Below the pieces are notes generated by a model that searched no databases, was not told where the DNA came from, and saw only the letters and a program-made list of their open reading frames with translations. DNA of 64,000 nt from the NCBI RefSeq assembly GCF_007992175.1, contig NZ_BJZT01000035.1, positions 39,531 through 103,530 of the forward strand. Reading direction: 5' to 3'. Shown in pieces: positions 40,778 through 50,219 of this stretch. Made by a program: the position numbers and the translations under genes. Position 1 is the stretch's first letter; each line of letters opens with the position of its first letter. Origin of the DNA: Methylobacterium haplocladii (GTDB taxonomy: Bacteria > Pseudomonadota > Alphaproteobacteria > Rhizobiales > Beijerinckiaceae).

Positions 40778-42451
40778 ATGACTTCACGGCAGGACGAACT
40801 CGTCTTCGTGCCGCTCGGCGGCGTGGGCGAGATCGGCATGAACGCGGCCCTCTACGGGATCGGTCCCGAAAAGAGCCGCAAATGGATCATGGTCGATCTG
40901 GGCATGGGCTTCGCCGGCGAGGAGGGGCTGCCGGGCATCGAACTGATGTTCCCGGACCTCACCTTCATCGAAGAGCGCAAGCAGGATCTGCTCGGCATCT
41001 TCATCACGCATGCGCACGAGGACCACATCGGTGCCGTGAGCGAGCTGTGGTCGAAGCTGAAGGCGCCGGTCTACGCGACCCGCTTCGCCAAGCAGCTCCT
41101 CGAGACCCGCCGCCTCTCGGAGCCCGGCGCGCCGAAGGTGGTGTTGAAGGAGATCAAGGTCGGCCAGCGGCTGCAGATCGGTCCGTTCGAAATCGAGTAC
41201 GTGCCGGTAGCGCACTCGATCCCCGAATCGAACGCCGTCGCCATCCGCACCGAGCACGGCCTCGTGCTCCACACGGGCGACTGGAAGCTCGACGATACGC
41301 CGGTGGCCGGCGCCACTACCTCGCCCGAGGCCTTCAAGGCACTCGGCGACGAGGGCATCATCGCACTCGTCTGCGACTCGACCAACATCATGCGCGAGGG
41401 CCGCAGCCACAGCGAGGCCGAGGTTTCGGCGACCCTCAAGCGCCTGATCGCGGAAGCGCCGCACCGCGTCGCGGTGACGACCTTCGCCTCGAATGTCGCC
41501 CGTATCCGTGCCGTCGCCGAGGCTGCGCAGGCTTGCGGACGCGAGGTGCTGGCCGTCGGCCGGGCCATGGACCGCGTCATCGATGTCGCCCGCGAGTGCG
41601 GTTACCTTGACGGCCTGCCGGACTTCCGCAGTGCCGATTCCTACCATCACCTGCCGCGCGACAAGGTGGTCTGCCTGCTCACCGGTTCGCAGGGCGAGGA
41701 CCGCGCCGCCATGGCCCGCGTCTCGCGCGACGACCATCCGGCCGTGTCGCTCACCGCTGGCGATCGCGTGATCTTCTCGTCGCGCGCCATTCCCGGCAAC
41801 GAGCGCGATGTCGGCGCGATCATCAACGACCTCATCGACATGGGCGTCGAGATCATCACCGACCGGACCGAACTCGTCCACGTCTCCGGCCACCCGCGCC
41901 GCGACGAGATGGCGGCGATGTATGCCTGGACGCGGCCCCAGGCAACGATTCCGGTCCACGGCGAGGCGCTGCATCTCGACGAGCATGCCCGCTTCGCCCG
42001 CGCCCAGGGCGTCGAGACGGTAGTCAAGGCCCGCAACGGCACGATGATCCGCCTCGCGCCGGGCAAGCCCGAGATCATCGAGCACGTGCGGGCCGGCCGC
42101 CTCTACAAGGACGCCAACGTCCTGATCGACGCGAAGGACCGGGCCATCCCCGAGCGCCGCAAGCTCGCTCAGGCGGGTATCGTCTCGGTCGCCATCGCCA
42201 TCGACAATCGCGGCACCGTGCTCGGCACGCCCGCCGTGGACATCATGGGCCTGCCGAACAAGGGGCGGGGCGGCGAGGCCCTGATCGACACCGTGGCCGA
42301 GACGGTCTCGCGCACGCTCTCCGGCCTGTCTCCGGGCAAGCGTCGGGACTCCGAGGCCGTCGAGAACGCGGTCGATCGGGCCATCCGCTCGGCGCTCAAC
42401 GACGTCTGGGGTAAGAAGCCCGCCTGCCATGTGCAGGTGGTGGAGATTTAG
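40778..42451 (+). CDS. rnj: Ribonuclease J
   Basis: The 557-residue metallo-beta-lactamase-fold RNase has FVPLGGVGEIGMN at the N-terminus, the metal motif THAHEDHIG, the VAHSIPESNAVAI and HTGDWKLDDTPV segments, the beta-CASP motif CDSTNIMREGRSHSE, and VHVSGHPRRDEMA near the fourth motif. RNase J acts in 23S rRNA 5' maturation and mRNA decay in alphaproteobacteria. The ATG at 40778 (MTSRQDELVF) gives the family N-terminus. Confidence 0.95.
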   Translation: MTSRQDELVFVPLGGVGEIGMNAALYGIGPEKSRKWIMVDLGMGFAGEEGLPGIELMFPDLTFIEERKQDLLGIFITHAHEDHIGAVSELWSKLKAPVYATRFAKQLLETRRLSEPGAPKVVLKEIKVGQRLQIGPFEIEYVPVAHSIPESNAVAIRTEHGLVLHTGDWKLDDTPVAGATTSPEAFKALGDEGIIALVCDSTNIMREGRSHSEAEVSATLKRLIAEAPHRVAVTTFASNVARIRAVAEAAQACGREVLAVGRAMDRVIDVARECGYLDGLPDFRSADSYHHLPRDKVVCLLTGSQGEDRAAMARVSRDDHPAVSLTAGDRVIFSSRAIPGNERDVGAIINDLIDMGVEIITDRTELVHVSGHPRRDEMAAMYAWTRPQATIPVHGEALHLDEHARFARAQGVETVVKARNGTMIRLAPGKPEIIEHVRAGRLYKDANVLIDAKDRAIPERRKLAQAGIVSVAIAIDNRGTVLGTPAVDIMGLPNKGRGGEALIDTVAETVSRTLSGLSPGKRRDSEAVENAVDRAIRSALNDVWGKKPACHVQVVEI

Positions 42452-42461
42452 CACTGCGTTG

Positions 42462-42594
42462 ACCCTCTCCCCTCTGCGGGAGCGGGTGCCTGCGGAGCAG
42501 GCGGGAGAGGGGAGCGACGTTCCCGGACATGTCGCTCCCCGCTCCCGACCCTCGCCGACGCGAGGGCCACCCTCTCCCGCAGAGGGGAGGGGAG
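42462..42594 (+). repeat. Palindromic repeat between rnj and mce (family III)
   Basis: The sequence opens CCCTCTCCCCTCTGCGGGAG and closes with its inverted form CTCCCGCAGAGGGGAGGG. Inner inverted segments are GGGAGCGAC/GTCGCTCCC-like and CCTCGCC/GGCGAGG-like. It fills the gap before the epimerase gene and is a likely strong RNA hairpin. Confidence 0.75.
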
Positions 42595-42621
42595 ATGCGC
42601 TCAAATGAAGGGAGCACAACA

Positions 42622-43026
42622 ATGATCGGCCGGCTCAACCATGTCGCCATCGCGGTGAAGGATCTCGACGCGGCGACCGCGATCTATCGCGACACGCTCG
42701 GCGCCAAGGTCACCGAGCCGCTGCCTCAGCCGGATCACGGCGTCACCGTCGTGTTCGTCGAGCTGCCGAACTCGAAGGTCGAGCTGATGGCGCCGCTCGG
42801 CGAGAACTCGACCATCCAGGGCTTCGTCGACAAGAACCCGTCCGGCGGCATCCACCACGTCTGCTACGAGGTCGACGACATCATTGCTGCCCGCGACAAG
42901 ATGAAGGCCTCCGGCGCCCGCGTGCTCGGTTCGGGCGAGCCGAAGATCGGCGCTCACGGCAAGCCGGTGATCTTCCTGCATCCCAAGGATTTCCTCGGCA
43001 CGCTCGTCGAGTTGGAACAGGTCTGA
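42622..43026 (+). CDS. mce: Methylmalonyl-CoA / ethylmalonyl-CoA epimerase
   Basis: The 134-residue VOC-fold enzyme begins MIGRLNHVAIAVKDLDAATAIYRDTLGA. Metal-ligand positions are in NHVAIAV, ELMAPLGENSTI, GGIHHVCYEVDDI and HPKDFLGTLVELEQ, matching bacterial methylmalonyl-CoA epimerases. It interconverts the 2R and 2S forms needed in the ethylmalonyl-CoA and propionate pathways. It starts at ATG 42622, after a GGGAG ribosome site. It functions in the same pathway as mcd, 38 kb away. A DUF1467 gene follows at 5 bases. Confidence 0.93.
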   Translation: MIGRLNHVAIAVKDLDAATAIYRDTLGAKVTEPLPQPDHGVTVVFVELPNSKVELMAPLGENSTIQGFVDKNPSGGIHHVCYEVDDIIAARDKMKASGARVLGSGEPKIGAHGKPVIFLHPKDFLGTLVELEQV

Positions 43027-43031
43027 GCCCG

Positions 43032-43367
43032 TTGCGCCGCTTCTTCGCTAGCATCGCAACCTCGACCCCGAGGACCCTCGGGGTTCTCGTCGTGCTCATC
43101 GCGGCGATCGTCACGGTGGCGGTGAAGGGGTTTGCGCTGACGGTGTTCGGCGCGCTGGCGCTGTTCTTCGTGCTGTGGTGGACCTTCCTGTTTGCGGTGC
43201 TGCCGTTGGGCAATCAGGCCGAGGCCGATCCGGGCCGGCTGGTGCCGGGGCAGGATCCCGGCGCTCCCGCACAACCGCGCCTGCGGGAAAAGGCGCTGTT
43301 GACGACGCTGGCTGCCGCCGTCGCGTTGTTTCTCGCCGTGTCGGTGTTTCCGCTCGCGCGGCTCTGA
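43032..43367 (+). CDS. DUF1467 family membrane protein
   Basis: The 111-residue protein has three or four hydrophobic segments and the DUF1467 core LALFFVLWWTFLFAVLPLGNQAEADPG...GQDPGAPAQPRLREKALLTT. The family is limited to alphaproteobacteria and frequently sits beside mce, as here; its function is unknown. Start codon TTG at 43032 is inferred from the 5-base spacing to mce. Confidence 0.88.
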   Translation: MRRFFASIATSTPRTLGVLVVLIAAIVTVAVKGFALTVFGALALFFVLWWTFLFAVLPLGNQAEADPGRLVPGQDPGAPAQPRLREKALLTTLAAAVALFLAVSVFPLARL

Positions 43368-43461
43368 CGGCGCACCCCCACCCCGCCACCATCTTCTCGC
43401 CCGGAACCCTCGCTACGCACGGTCGCCTGTCGCGAGCACAGGATCGGCGACGCGTAGCGCC

Positions 43462-44145
43462 ATGACCAATTCGGACGACTCCCAGGCGCCCGCCGAGCCG
43501 GCGCTTGCCGCACCCCGCCGGCTCCCGCGCCCGGGCCGGCCGCTGTGGATCTACTATCCGGCCCTGCTCGCGCGCCGCGGCAACCGGGTCGAGGGTCGGG
43601 GCTGGGCGGCGGCCTGGCTGCGGCTGACGACGTTCTTCTTCGGACCGTCCGCCGACAACGTCGTCAGGGTCGGCCGCAACTTCCGAACCAGGGGCCTCGC
43701 CATCGTGGTGAGCGGCGCCGGCAACCGCGTCGAGATCGGCGACGATGTCGCCTTCTCGGGCAACATCGAGCTGCGCGGATTTAACCTGACGGTGACGATC
43801 GGCGACCGCTGCGACGCGAAGAAGACACGGATCCTGGCCTCGGACGCGAACGTGCGCATCGGCGACGACTGCCTGATTGCGGCCGGCGTTCACATCCGCA
43901 CCAGCGACATGCACGCGATCACGGATCGCGTCAGCGGCGACCGGATCAATCCGGCCAGCGATGTCGTGGTCGGCAACGCCGTTTGGCTCGCCGGCGAAGC
44001 GGCGCTGCTCAAGGGGGCCCGCCTGCCGGACGGCTGCGTGGTGGGCTTCCGGTCCGTCGTGACGCATTCCTTCGACGAGCCCGATTCCGTGTTGGCCGGG
44101 GCGCCCGCCCGCGTCGTTCGCCGCGGCGTCGCCTGGACGCGCTGA
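43462..44145 (+). CDS. Left-handed beta-helix acyltransferase (hexapeptide repeats)
   Basis: The 227-residue protein has a hydrophilic leader (residues 1-60) and then a series of hexapeptide turns (RVEIGDDVAFSG, LTVTIGDRCDA, NVRIGDDCLIAAGVHIRTSD, VVVGNAVWLAGEAALLKGARLPDGCVVGFRSVV) ending SVLAGAPARVVRRGVAW, the typical WbbJ/CysE-like C-terminus. It likely acetylates a sugar or other small acceptor, perhaps for surface polysaccharides. The acyl acceptor is unknown. Confidence 0.87.
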   Translation: MTNSDDSQAPAEPALAAPRRLPRPGRPLWIYYPALLARRGNRVEGRGWAAAWLRLTTFFFGPSADNVVRVGRNFRTRGLAIVVSGAGNRVEIGDDVAFSGNIELRGFNLTVTIGDRCDAKKTRILASDANVRIGDDCLIAAGVHIRTSDMHAITDRVSGDRINPASDVVVGNAVWLAGEAALLKGARLPDGCVVGFRSVVTHSFDEPDSVLAGAPARVVRRGVAWTR

Positions 44146-44261
44146 CGCGCTTGGCAGGCCGCGAACCGGCCGATTGACAGGCGTGGCCGCTCCCTCGACA
44201 GTTTCGCCCGACGGTTGCGCGCCCAGTGCGGCAGAATGCGACCGCGCCCAGGGAGACGACC

Positions 44262-45593
44262 ATGGCGATGATGCCGGGTGCATCGAGCACGCCTGCCGAA
44301 GACGAGTCGGCCGGCAGCGTCGGCCATGCCTATCTGCTGCCCTGCATGCTGGCGCTGTTCTTCACCTGGGGGCTCGCCACCGTCCTCGTCGACATCGTCA
44401 CGCCGAAGCTGAAGAGCCTGTTCGACCTCAGCTACACCGAGGCGACACTGACCCAGTTCTGCTTTTTCTTCGCCTATGCGGTGATCTCGCTGCCGGCGGG
44501 CGTGCTGGTTGGGCGAATCGGCTACATGCGCGGCCTCGTGGTCGGGCTGCTGGTCATGGCCTGCGGCTGCCTGATGTTCGCGCCGGCGGCGCGGATAGGG
44601 CTGTTTCCGATCTTCCTGCTGGCGCTGTTCGTGATGGCCTCGGGGATCGCCATCCTTCAGGTTGCGGCGAACCCGCTGGTGACGAAGCTCGGCCCCGCCG
44701 CCCAGGCGCCGAGCCGGCTGACGTTGGCACAGACCTTCAACTCCGTCGGCACCACCGTCGGCCCGGTGATCGGCGCCTGGGCGATCCTCTCGCATGTACC
44801 GGAGGTCAAGGACCCGGCGAGCCTGTCGGCGGAGGCGCTGGCGGCGGCCCGCCAGGCCGAGGCGGCGGTCCTGCAGACGCCGTTCCTGGTCATCGCGGCC
44901 GGTCTCGGCGTGCTGGCCATCTTCTTCTGGAGCGTGCGCTCCTGGGTGGCCGAAGCTCCGAAGAGCGAGACCGCCACCGAGACCCGCGGCCTCGGCCTCG
45001 ACCTGCTGAGGCGGCCCAAGCTGGCGCTCGGTGCGCTCGCGATCTTTCTCTATGTCGGCGCGGAGGTTGCGATCGGCACGCTGATGGTGAGCTACCTTGA
45101 ACAGCCGCGCGTGCTCGGTGCTACGGCCGAAACCGCCGGCCATCTCTTGAGCTTCTACTGGGGCGGGGCGCTGGTCGGCCGCATCATCGGCAGCTTCGTG
45201 CTGCGCTATGTCCGCGCCGGGCTGGTGCTCGGCGCCTGCGCCCTCGCATCGGGCTTGCTCGCGACGATTTCGGGCCTGTCGAGCGGCACCGTTGCCGCCG
45301 TCACGCTGATCGCGGTGGGACTCGCCAACTCGATCATGTTCCCGACGATCTTCGCCATGGCGATCGACGGTCTCGGCAAGCGCACCGCGCAGGGGGCCGG
45401 CATCGTCTGCGTGGCGATCGTGGGGGGCGCCGTGGTCCCGGTGGTGACGGGCTACCTTGCCGACACCGTCGGCCTCAGCCTCGCGCTGGCCGCACCGGTC
45501 GTGTGCTATCTCTGTATCGCCGGCTATGCCTTCGCCAATCTTCGCGAAGCGCGCGCGACCGAGCAAAACACTCCCAAGGCCCTGGCGGTCTGA
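44262..45593 (+). CDS. Sugar:H+ symporter of the MFS (FucP/GluP type)
   Basis: The 443-residue protein has 12 membrane helices and FucP-like signatures LFFTWGLATVLVDIVTPKLKSLFDLSYTEATLTQFCFFFAYAVISLPAG and VAANPLVTKLGPAAQAPSRLTLAQTFNSVGTTVGPVIGA. Such carriers take up fucose, glucose or galactose with protons; specificity is not readable. The ATG at 44262 (MAMMPGASS) follows a GGGAGA ribosome site. It is convergent with the candidate small RNA at 45631-45777. Confidence 0.9.
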   Translation: MAMMPGASSTPAEDESAGSVGHAYLLPCMLALFFTWGLATVLVDIVTPKLKSLFDLSYTEATLTQFCFFFAYAVISLPAGVLVGRIGYMRGLVVGLLVMACGCLMFAPAARIGLFPIFLLALFVMASGIAILQVAANPLVTKLGPAAQAPSRLTLAQTFNSVGTTVGPVIGAWAILSHVPEVKDPASLSAEALAAARQAEAAVLQTPFLVIAAGLGVLAIFFWSVRSWVAEAPKSETATETRGLGLDLLRRPKLALGALAIFLYVGAEVAIGTLMVSYLEQPRVLGATAETAGHLLSFYWGGALVGRIIGSFVLRYVRAGLVLGACALASGLLATISGLSSGTVAAVTLIAVGLANSIMFPTIFAMAIDGLGKRTAQGAGIVCVAIVGGAVVPVVTGYLADTVGLSLALAAPVVCYLCIAGYAFANLREARATEQNTPKALAV

Positions 45594-45630
45594 TCTGACG
45601 GCTCGCGAAATCTCGACAGATCACTCCAAA

Positions 45631-45659
45631 TAAAAAAGCAAGGCACTAAGCCTTGCTTT
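45631..45659 (-). terminator. Rho-independent terminator of the small RNA
   Basis: The minus-strand stem AAAGCAAGGC/GCCTTGCTTT has a 5-base loop and is followed by T6. It can also act on the plus strand for the MFS gene, with a shorter T-tract. Confidence 0.88.
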
Positions 45660-45777
45660 GAAGCGATAGAGACGGTTTCAGCCTATATTATCTCACGTTC
45701 TTGAGACGACGTGGCGGCTGGTTGTTCCTCCCGAGACTCGGACCGTACGCTGCCTAGAGAGGCGTGCGACCATCACG
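45631..45777 (-). ncRNA. Candidate small RNA of about 147 nucleotides
   Basis: On the minus strand, a good sigma-70-type promoter (GTGACA, 17-base spacer, TATAAG) predicts a transcript starting near 45777 and ending at the terminator at 45631. It contains a CCGAGTCTCGG hairpin followed by GAGGAACAACC, and the AT-rich GATAATATAGG segment. An ORF of 26 codons (MVARLSRQRTVRV...) fits inside but begins almost at the transcript 5' end. I do not recognise the RNA family; it is not 6S-like, as its ends do not pair. Confidence 0.55.
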
Positions 45778-45783
45778 GCGGTG

Positions 45784-45812
45784 CTTATAGGAAGAAGATT
45801 TCTATTTGTCAC
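45784..45812 (-). promoter_or_regulatory. Promoter of the candidate small RNA
   Basis: GTGACA (45807-45812) and TATAAG (45784-45789), each five of six to consensus, are 17 bases apart and read on the minus strand. This is one of the best promoters in the window. Confidence 0.65.
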
Positions 45813-46012
45813 CGGGCTTGGCGCGTTGTGCTGTGTTTTTTTGCTGGGACTGCGACAGTATGCTCTTAGACCGTTCGGCAGCGCCTCGGCGCGGCGATCC
45901 CGATGCGCGGATGCGCCGCCCGCGCTTGTCTTTTGAGGGCGCAATGTGTTGTGTGCGCACGCGCGCATCGGGGTCAGCCCGGCGCCGCACCTAAGCATTG
46001 CCAAGGTCTTCG

Positions 46013-47338
46013 ATGCGTCTTTCCCGCTACTTCCTGCCGACGCTGCGCGAGACGCCCAAGGAAGCGGAGATCGTCTCCCACCGGCTGATGCTGCGCGCCG
46101 GCCTGATCCGCCAGGAGGCCGCCGGCATCTATGCTTGGCTGCCGCTCGGCCTGCGGGTGCTGGAGCGGGTCTGCGCCATCGTCCGGGAGGAGCAGAACCG
46201 CTCCGGCGCCATCGAGATCCTGATGCCGACGATTCAGTCGGCCGATCTCTGGCGCGAATCCGGCCGCTACGAGGCCTACGGCAAGGAAATGCTTCGCATC
46301 AAGGACCGGCACGATCGCGACATCCTCTACGGCCCCACCGCCGAGGAAGTCGTCACCGAGATTTTTCGCGCGAGCGCACGCTCGTACAAGGACCTGCCGA
46401 AGAACCTCTATCAGATTTCCTGGAAGTTCCGCGACGAGGTGCGCCCGCGCTTCGGGACCATGCGTTCGCGCGAGTTTCTGATGAAGGACGCCTATTCCTT
46501 CGATCTCGATCAGGCCGGGGCGCGGCACGCCTACAACAAGATGTTCGTCGCCTACCTGCGCACCTTCGCGGCCATGGGCCTGCGGGCGATCCCCATGCGC
46601 GCCGATACCGGCCCGATCGGTGGCGACCTGAGTCACGAATTCATCATCCTCGCCCAGACCGGCGAGAGCGAGGTCTTCTGCGACCGTGCTTATCTCGATT
46701 TCGAGATTCCGGCCGTGAACGTCGACTTCGACGACGTGGCAGGCCTGCAGGGTACCGTTGACGCCTGGACCTCGCATTACGCGGCCACCGACGAGATGCA
46801 CGATGCGAGTGTCTTCGCGGAAGTGCCGGAGGAGGCGCGGATGTCGGCCCGCGGCATCGAGGTCGGACACATCTTCTATTTCGGCACGAAATATTCCGAG
46901 CCGATGAAGGCCGTCGTGACCGGGCCGGACGGCAAGGAGCAGCCTGTGCATATGGGCTCCTACGGCATCGGCCCGAGCCGGCTGGTGCCCGCGATCATCG
47001 AGGCGAGCCACGACGAGGCCGGCATCATCTGGCCGGACTCGGTGGCGCCCTTCGACGTCGCCCTGATCAACCTCAAGGTCGGCGATGCGGCCGTCGACGC
47101 CGCCTGTGCCGAGATCGAGGGCGACCTCCAGGCCGCCGGGATCAGCCTGCTCTACGACGACCGCGACGACCGCCCCGGCGCGAAGTTCGCCACCGCCGAC
47201 CTGATCGGCCTGCCCTGGCAGGTCATCGTCGGACCGAAGAGCCTCGCCGACGGCAAGGTCGAACTGAAACGCCGCGCCACCGGCGAGCGCGAGCTTATCG
47301 CACCGGTCGACTTGGTCTCACGGCTGAAGCGCGTCTGA
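46013..47338 (+). CDS. proS: Prolyl-tRNA synthetase, short alphaproteobacterial form
   Basis: The 441-residue class II synthetase has motif 1 region [15 protein letters not shown], motif 2 [32 protein letters not shown], motif 3 [16 protein letters not shown], and the anticodon-binding domain at the C-terminus. The inserted editing domain of the E. coli enzyme is absent, as in the short alphaproteobacterial ProS type. The ATG at 46013 ([20 protein letters not shown]) matches the family start. The lolC and lolD genes follow on the same strand after a repeat-containing gap. Confidence 0.95.
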   Translation: MRLSRYFLPTLRETPKEAEIVSHRLMLRAGLIRQEAAGIYAWLPLGLRVLERVCAIVREEQNRSGAIEILMPTIQSADLWRESGRYEAYGKEMLRIKDRHDRDILYGPTAEEVVTEIFRASARSYKDLPKNLYQISWKFRDEVRPRFGTMRSREFLMKDAYSFDLDQAGARHAYNKMFVAYLRTFAAMGLRAIPMRADTGPIGGDLSHEFIILAQTGESEVFCDRAYLDFEIPAVNVDFDDVAGLQGTVDAWTSHYAATDEMHDASVFAEVPEEARMSARGIEVGHIFYFGTKYSEPMKAVVTGPDGKEQPVHMGSYGIGPSRLVPAIIEASHDEAGIIWPDSVAPFDVALINLKVGDAAVDAACAEIEGDLQAAGISLLYDDRDDRPGAKFATADLIGLPWQVIVGPKSLADGKVELKRRATGERELIAPVDLVSRLKRV

Positions 47339-47393
47339 CAAAATTGAAGCCGGTCTTTCGTTGGGCTCTGGCTCACGTTTTCGTCGCTCTCCC

Positions 47394-47491
47394 TTCATTC
47401 CGGGGCCGCGTAGCGGAACCCGGAACCCACGACTGGCCGCGGCGTATCCGGTGGATTCCGGGTTCTCGCCTTCGGCGAGCCCCGGAATGAC
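47394..47491 (-). repeat. 98-bp dispersed palindromic repeat, copy 2 (family I)
   Basis: It is the inverted copy of the element at 39703-39800, including the internal CCACGACTGGCC/GGCCAGTCGTGG segment. It lies in the 365-base gap between proS and lolC, where I see no gene. Confidence 0.85.
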
Positions 47492-47703
47492 GGCTGAGGG
47501 TTTTCCTGCAGAGAGTTTCCGGGTCACCTTCCACTTCGCTGCAGGTGCCCGGGAACGACCGTGTTTTCGGAGACAGGCGCATGCCCGTTGGAGGCTACGC
47601 CTTAATCTTGCGAGGTTTTGTCTGTTCTGGATCGTCGCTTGCCCCGTGTCGGCGGACACGAACGGACAGTCTTTAGGAGTGCCGGTGTGAGGCGGATCAT
47701 CAC

Positions 47704-49023
47704 GTGGCGGGTTTGACGATGGCGGGGGCGACGGGCCTCGCGGACCGGGTGAAGCGGTTCGCCGGCTCGCTCGGGAAAGGCGGTACGCTGCCCTTCACCG
47801 GATTCGAGTGGATGATCGCGATGCGCTACCTGCGCGCGCGCCGCCGCGGCGGCGGCGTGTCCGTGGTCGCTCTGTTCTCCGTCCTCGGCATCGCGCTCGG
47901 CGTCGCCAACCTCATCATCGTGCTCTCGGTGATGAACGGCTTCCGCTCCGAACTGCTCGCGAAGATCGTCGGGCTCAACGGCCACGTCTTCGTCACGCCG
48001 ATCGACCGTTCTCTCACCGACTATGCCGACCTCGCCGACCGCCTGGAGAAAGTCGCCGGCGTCAAATCCGCGATTCCGCTCGTCGAAGGACAGGCCTTCG
48101 CCTCGTCGCCCTATGGCGGTAGCGGCGTGCTGGTGCGCGGGGTCCGCGCGGCCGATCTCGACAAGATCGCCACCGTGTCGAAGAGCCTGAAGAGCGGCAC
48201 GCTGGCTGGCTTCGACGACGGCACCGGCGTCGCCATCGGCGCGCGACTGGCCGAGACGCTCGGCCTGCAATCGGGAGACAGCATCACCCTCTCGACGCCG
48301 AAGGGCGCGACGACGCCGTTCGGAACCGCACCGCGACAGAAATCCTACACGGTCAAGGCGGTGTTCGAGATCGGCATGACCGAGTTCGACCAGACCTTCG
48401 TGTTCATGCCGCTCGCCGAATCCCAAGCCTTCTTCAACCGCGAGGGCGACGTCAGCCATATCGAGATCTATCTCGACAACGCCGATGCGGTTTCCGAATT
48501 GCGCGGTGACCTCGAAATGGCCGCCGAGCGCCCGGTGCTGCTCACCGACTGGCGCCAGCGCAACCGAACCTTCTTCGGCGCGCTCGAAGTCGAGCGGAAC
48601 GTGATGTTCCTGATCCTGAACCTCATCGTCATCGTCGCGACGCTGAACATCATCTCCGGCCTGATCCTGCTGGTGAAGGACAAGTCGAGCGACATCGCGA
48701 TCCTGCGCACCATGGGCGCGACGCCGGGCACGATCATGCGCGTGTTCTTGCTCAACGGCGCGCTGATCGGCATCGTCGGCAGCCTCGCCGGGCTGGTGCT
48801 CGGCGTGGTGTTCACCCTGAACATCAAGCCGATCCAGCGCACGCTGTTTCCCGGCGCCTGGGACCCGACCGTGCGGTTCCTCGCCGAGATCCCCGCCGAG
48901 ATGAACGCCACCGAAGTCACGACGATCGTGCTGACCTCGATCGCGCTGGCGCTCGCCGCGACCCTGTATCCCTCCTGGCGTGCCGCCCGGCTCGATCCGG
49001 TGCAGGCGCTTCGCTATGGATGA
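47704..49023 (+). CDS. lolC: Lipoprotein-releasing ABC transporter permease LolC/LolE
   Basis: The 439-residue permease has an N-terminal helix preceded by [50 protein letters not shown], a large periplasmic domain (about residues 70-285), and three C-terminal helices in the FtsX-like domain ([44 protein letters not shown]). It extracts outer-membrane lipoproteins toward LolA. Alphaproteobacteria use one LolC/E-like subunit. Start at GTG 47704 is uncertain; the ATG at 47719 is an alternative. Confidence 0.93.
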   Translation: MAGLTMAGATGLADRVKRFAGSLGKGGTLPFTGFEWMIAMRYLRARRRGGGVSVVALFSVLGIALGVANLIIVLSVMNGFRSELLAKIVGLNGHVFVTPIDRSLTDYADLADRLEKVAGVKSAIPLVEGQAFASSPYGGSGVLVRGVRAADLDKIATVSKSLKSGTLAGFDDGTGVAIGARLAETLGLQSGDSITLSTPKGATTPFGTAPRQKSYTVKAVFEIGMTEFDQTFVFMPLAESQAFFNREGDVSHIEIYLDNADAVSELRGDLEMAAERPVLLTDWRQRNRTFFGALEVERNVMFLILNLIVIVATLNIISGLILLVKDKSSDIAILRTMGATPGTIMRVFLLNGALIGIVGSLAGLVLGVVFTLNIKPIQRTLFPGAWDPTVRFLAEIPAEMNATEVTTIVLTSIALALAATLYPSWRAARLDPVQALRYG

Positions 49024-49750
49024 CCCTGGATTGACGACGATGGCCACCGACAAGCCCGCCGGCACGCAGCCGGTGCCGGCGCTGTTCTTCTCGGGCGTCG
49101 AGCGGCGCTACACGCAGGCGAAGGGCGCGCTCGAAATCCTGCGCGGTGCCGACCTCGCGATCTGGCCCGGCGAACTGGTGGCGCTCGTCGCTCCCTCCGG
49201 CACCGGCAAGTCGACGCTTCTGCACGTCGCCGGCCTGCTGGAACGGCCGGATGCTGGCGAGGTCTTCATCGGCGGCCGGCCGACCTCGGCCATGTCGGAT
49301 TCCGAGCGCACGCGCATCCGCCGCGAGGAGATGGGCTTCGTCTACCAGTTCCACCACCTGCTGCCGGAGTTCTCGGCGCAGGAGAACGTGGTCATGCCCC
49401 AGCTCATCCGCGGCCTCGGTAAGGCCGACGCCCGGGCGCGGGCCGCCGAGCTCCTGAGCTTCCTCGGCCTCGCCGAGCGCATGACCCACCGCCCGGCCGA
49501 ACTCTCCGGCGGCGAGCAGCAGCGCGTCGCCATCGCGCGCGCCGTCGCCAACGGCCCGCGCCTGCTCCTCGCCGACGAGCCCACCGGCAACCTCGACCCG
49601 CAGACCGCCGGTACCGTCTTCGGCATCCTGCTCTCGCTGGTCCGCGCCTCGGGCCTCGCGGCGCTCATCGCGACCCACAACATGGATCTCGCCGCGCGCA
49701 TGGACCGCCGCGTGACCATCCGGGACGGCCTGATCGAGCAGATGGACTGA
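49016..49750 (+). CDS. lolD: Lipoprotein-releasing ABC transporter ATPase LolD
   Basis: The 244-residue ATPase has Walker [10 protein letters not shown], the Q-loop segment [20 protein letters not shown], signature [32 protein letters not shown], and the switch histidine in IATHNMD. The ATG at 49016 overlaps the lolC stop; the ATG at 49040 ([17 protein letters not shown]) is an equally plausible start. It powers LolC for lipoprotein release. Confidence 0.95.
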   Translation: MDDPGLTTMATDKPAGTQPVPALFFSGVERRYTQAKGALEILRGADLAIWPGELVALVAPSGTGKSTLLHVAGLLERPDAGEVFIGGRPTSAMSDSERTRIRREEMGFVYQFHHLLPEFSAQENVVMPQLIRGLGKADARARAAELLSFLGLAERMTHRPAELSGGEQQRVAIARAVANGPRLLLADEPTGNLDPQTAGTVFGILLSLVRASGLAALIATHNMDLAARMDRRVTIRDGLIEQMD

Positions 49751-49930
49751 GCCTGCGGGCCGATCCCGCACGCATTCGATGCCCGGCGAAGCCGATACGA
49801 CAGCGTCCGACCACAGCGCCGAGCTGGTTTACCCGTGGTTAACCCTGCTTTCCAAACGGTCGATCCACAGGCTTTACGCAGAACAAAACAAGAACAAAAC
49901 TCGCTCCATCAGAACGGAGCGAGCGCAGCC

Positions 49931-50035
49931 ATGATCCGCAACACCCTCCTGACCGGCCTCGTCGAACTCACGGCTTTCGGGCTCCTCTCGGGCGCGGTGG
50001 CGCTCTGGGCGATAGCCTTGGCGCCGATCCATTGA
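49931..50035 (+). CDS. 34-residue single-pass membrane protein
   Basis: The short frame MIRNTLLTGLVELTAFGLLSGAVALWAIALAPIH is nearly all one membrane helix. A GGAG tract lies 11 bases before the ATG. It stands alone between lolD and dnaE. I recognise no family, and its small size makes it tentative. Confidence 0.5.
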   Translation: MIRNTLLTGLVELTAFGLLSGAVALWAIALAPIH

Positions 50036-50219
50036 CCAGGGCTTTCGTCTGGCGGTCCGTCCACAGGCAAACCTCCGCACCCGACGCCCCGGATCGGCCT
50101 GCGGCCCGCGGCATGATGCCGGAGGGGCACGGGCGGTGGATATCGGGTTCGCGGCCCGTACGTGCCTCGATTCCCGCAGCCGACTCGCAGATGGTGTCGG
50201 CCTGCAACGAAGGTCCCTC

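Noticed and set aside
46013..47338. Missing editing domain of ProS as an anomaly
   Set aside because: Short ProS without this insertion is the normal alphaproteobacterial form.
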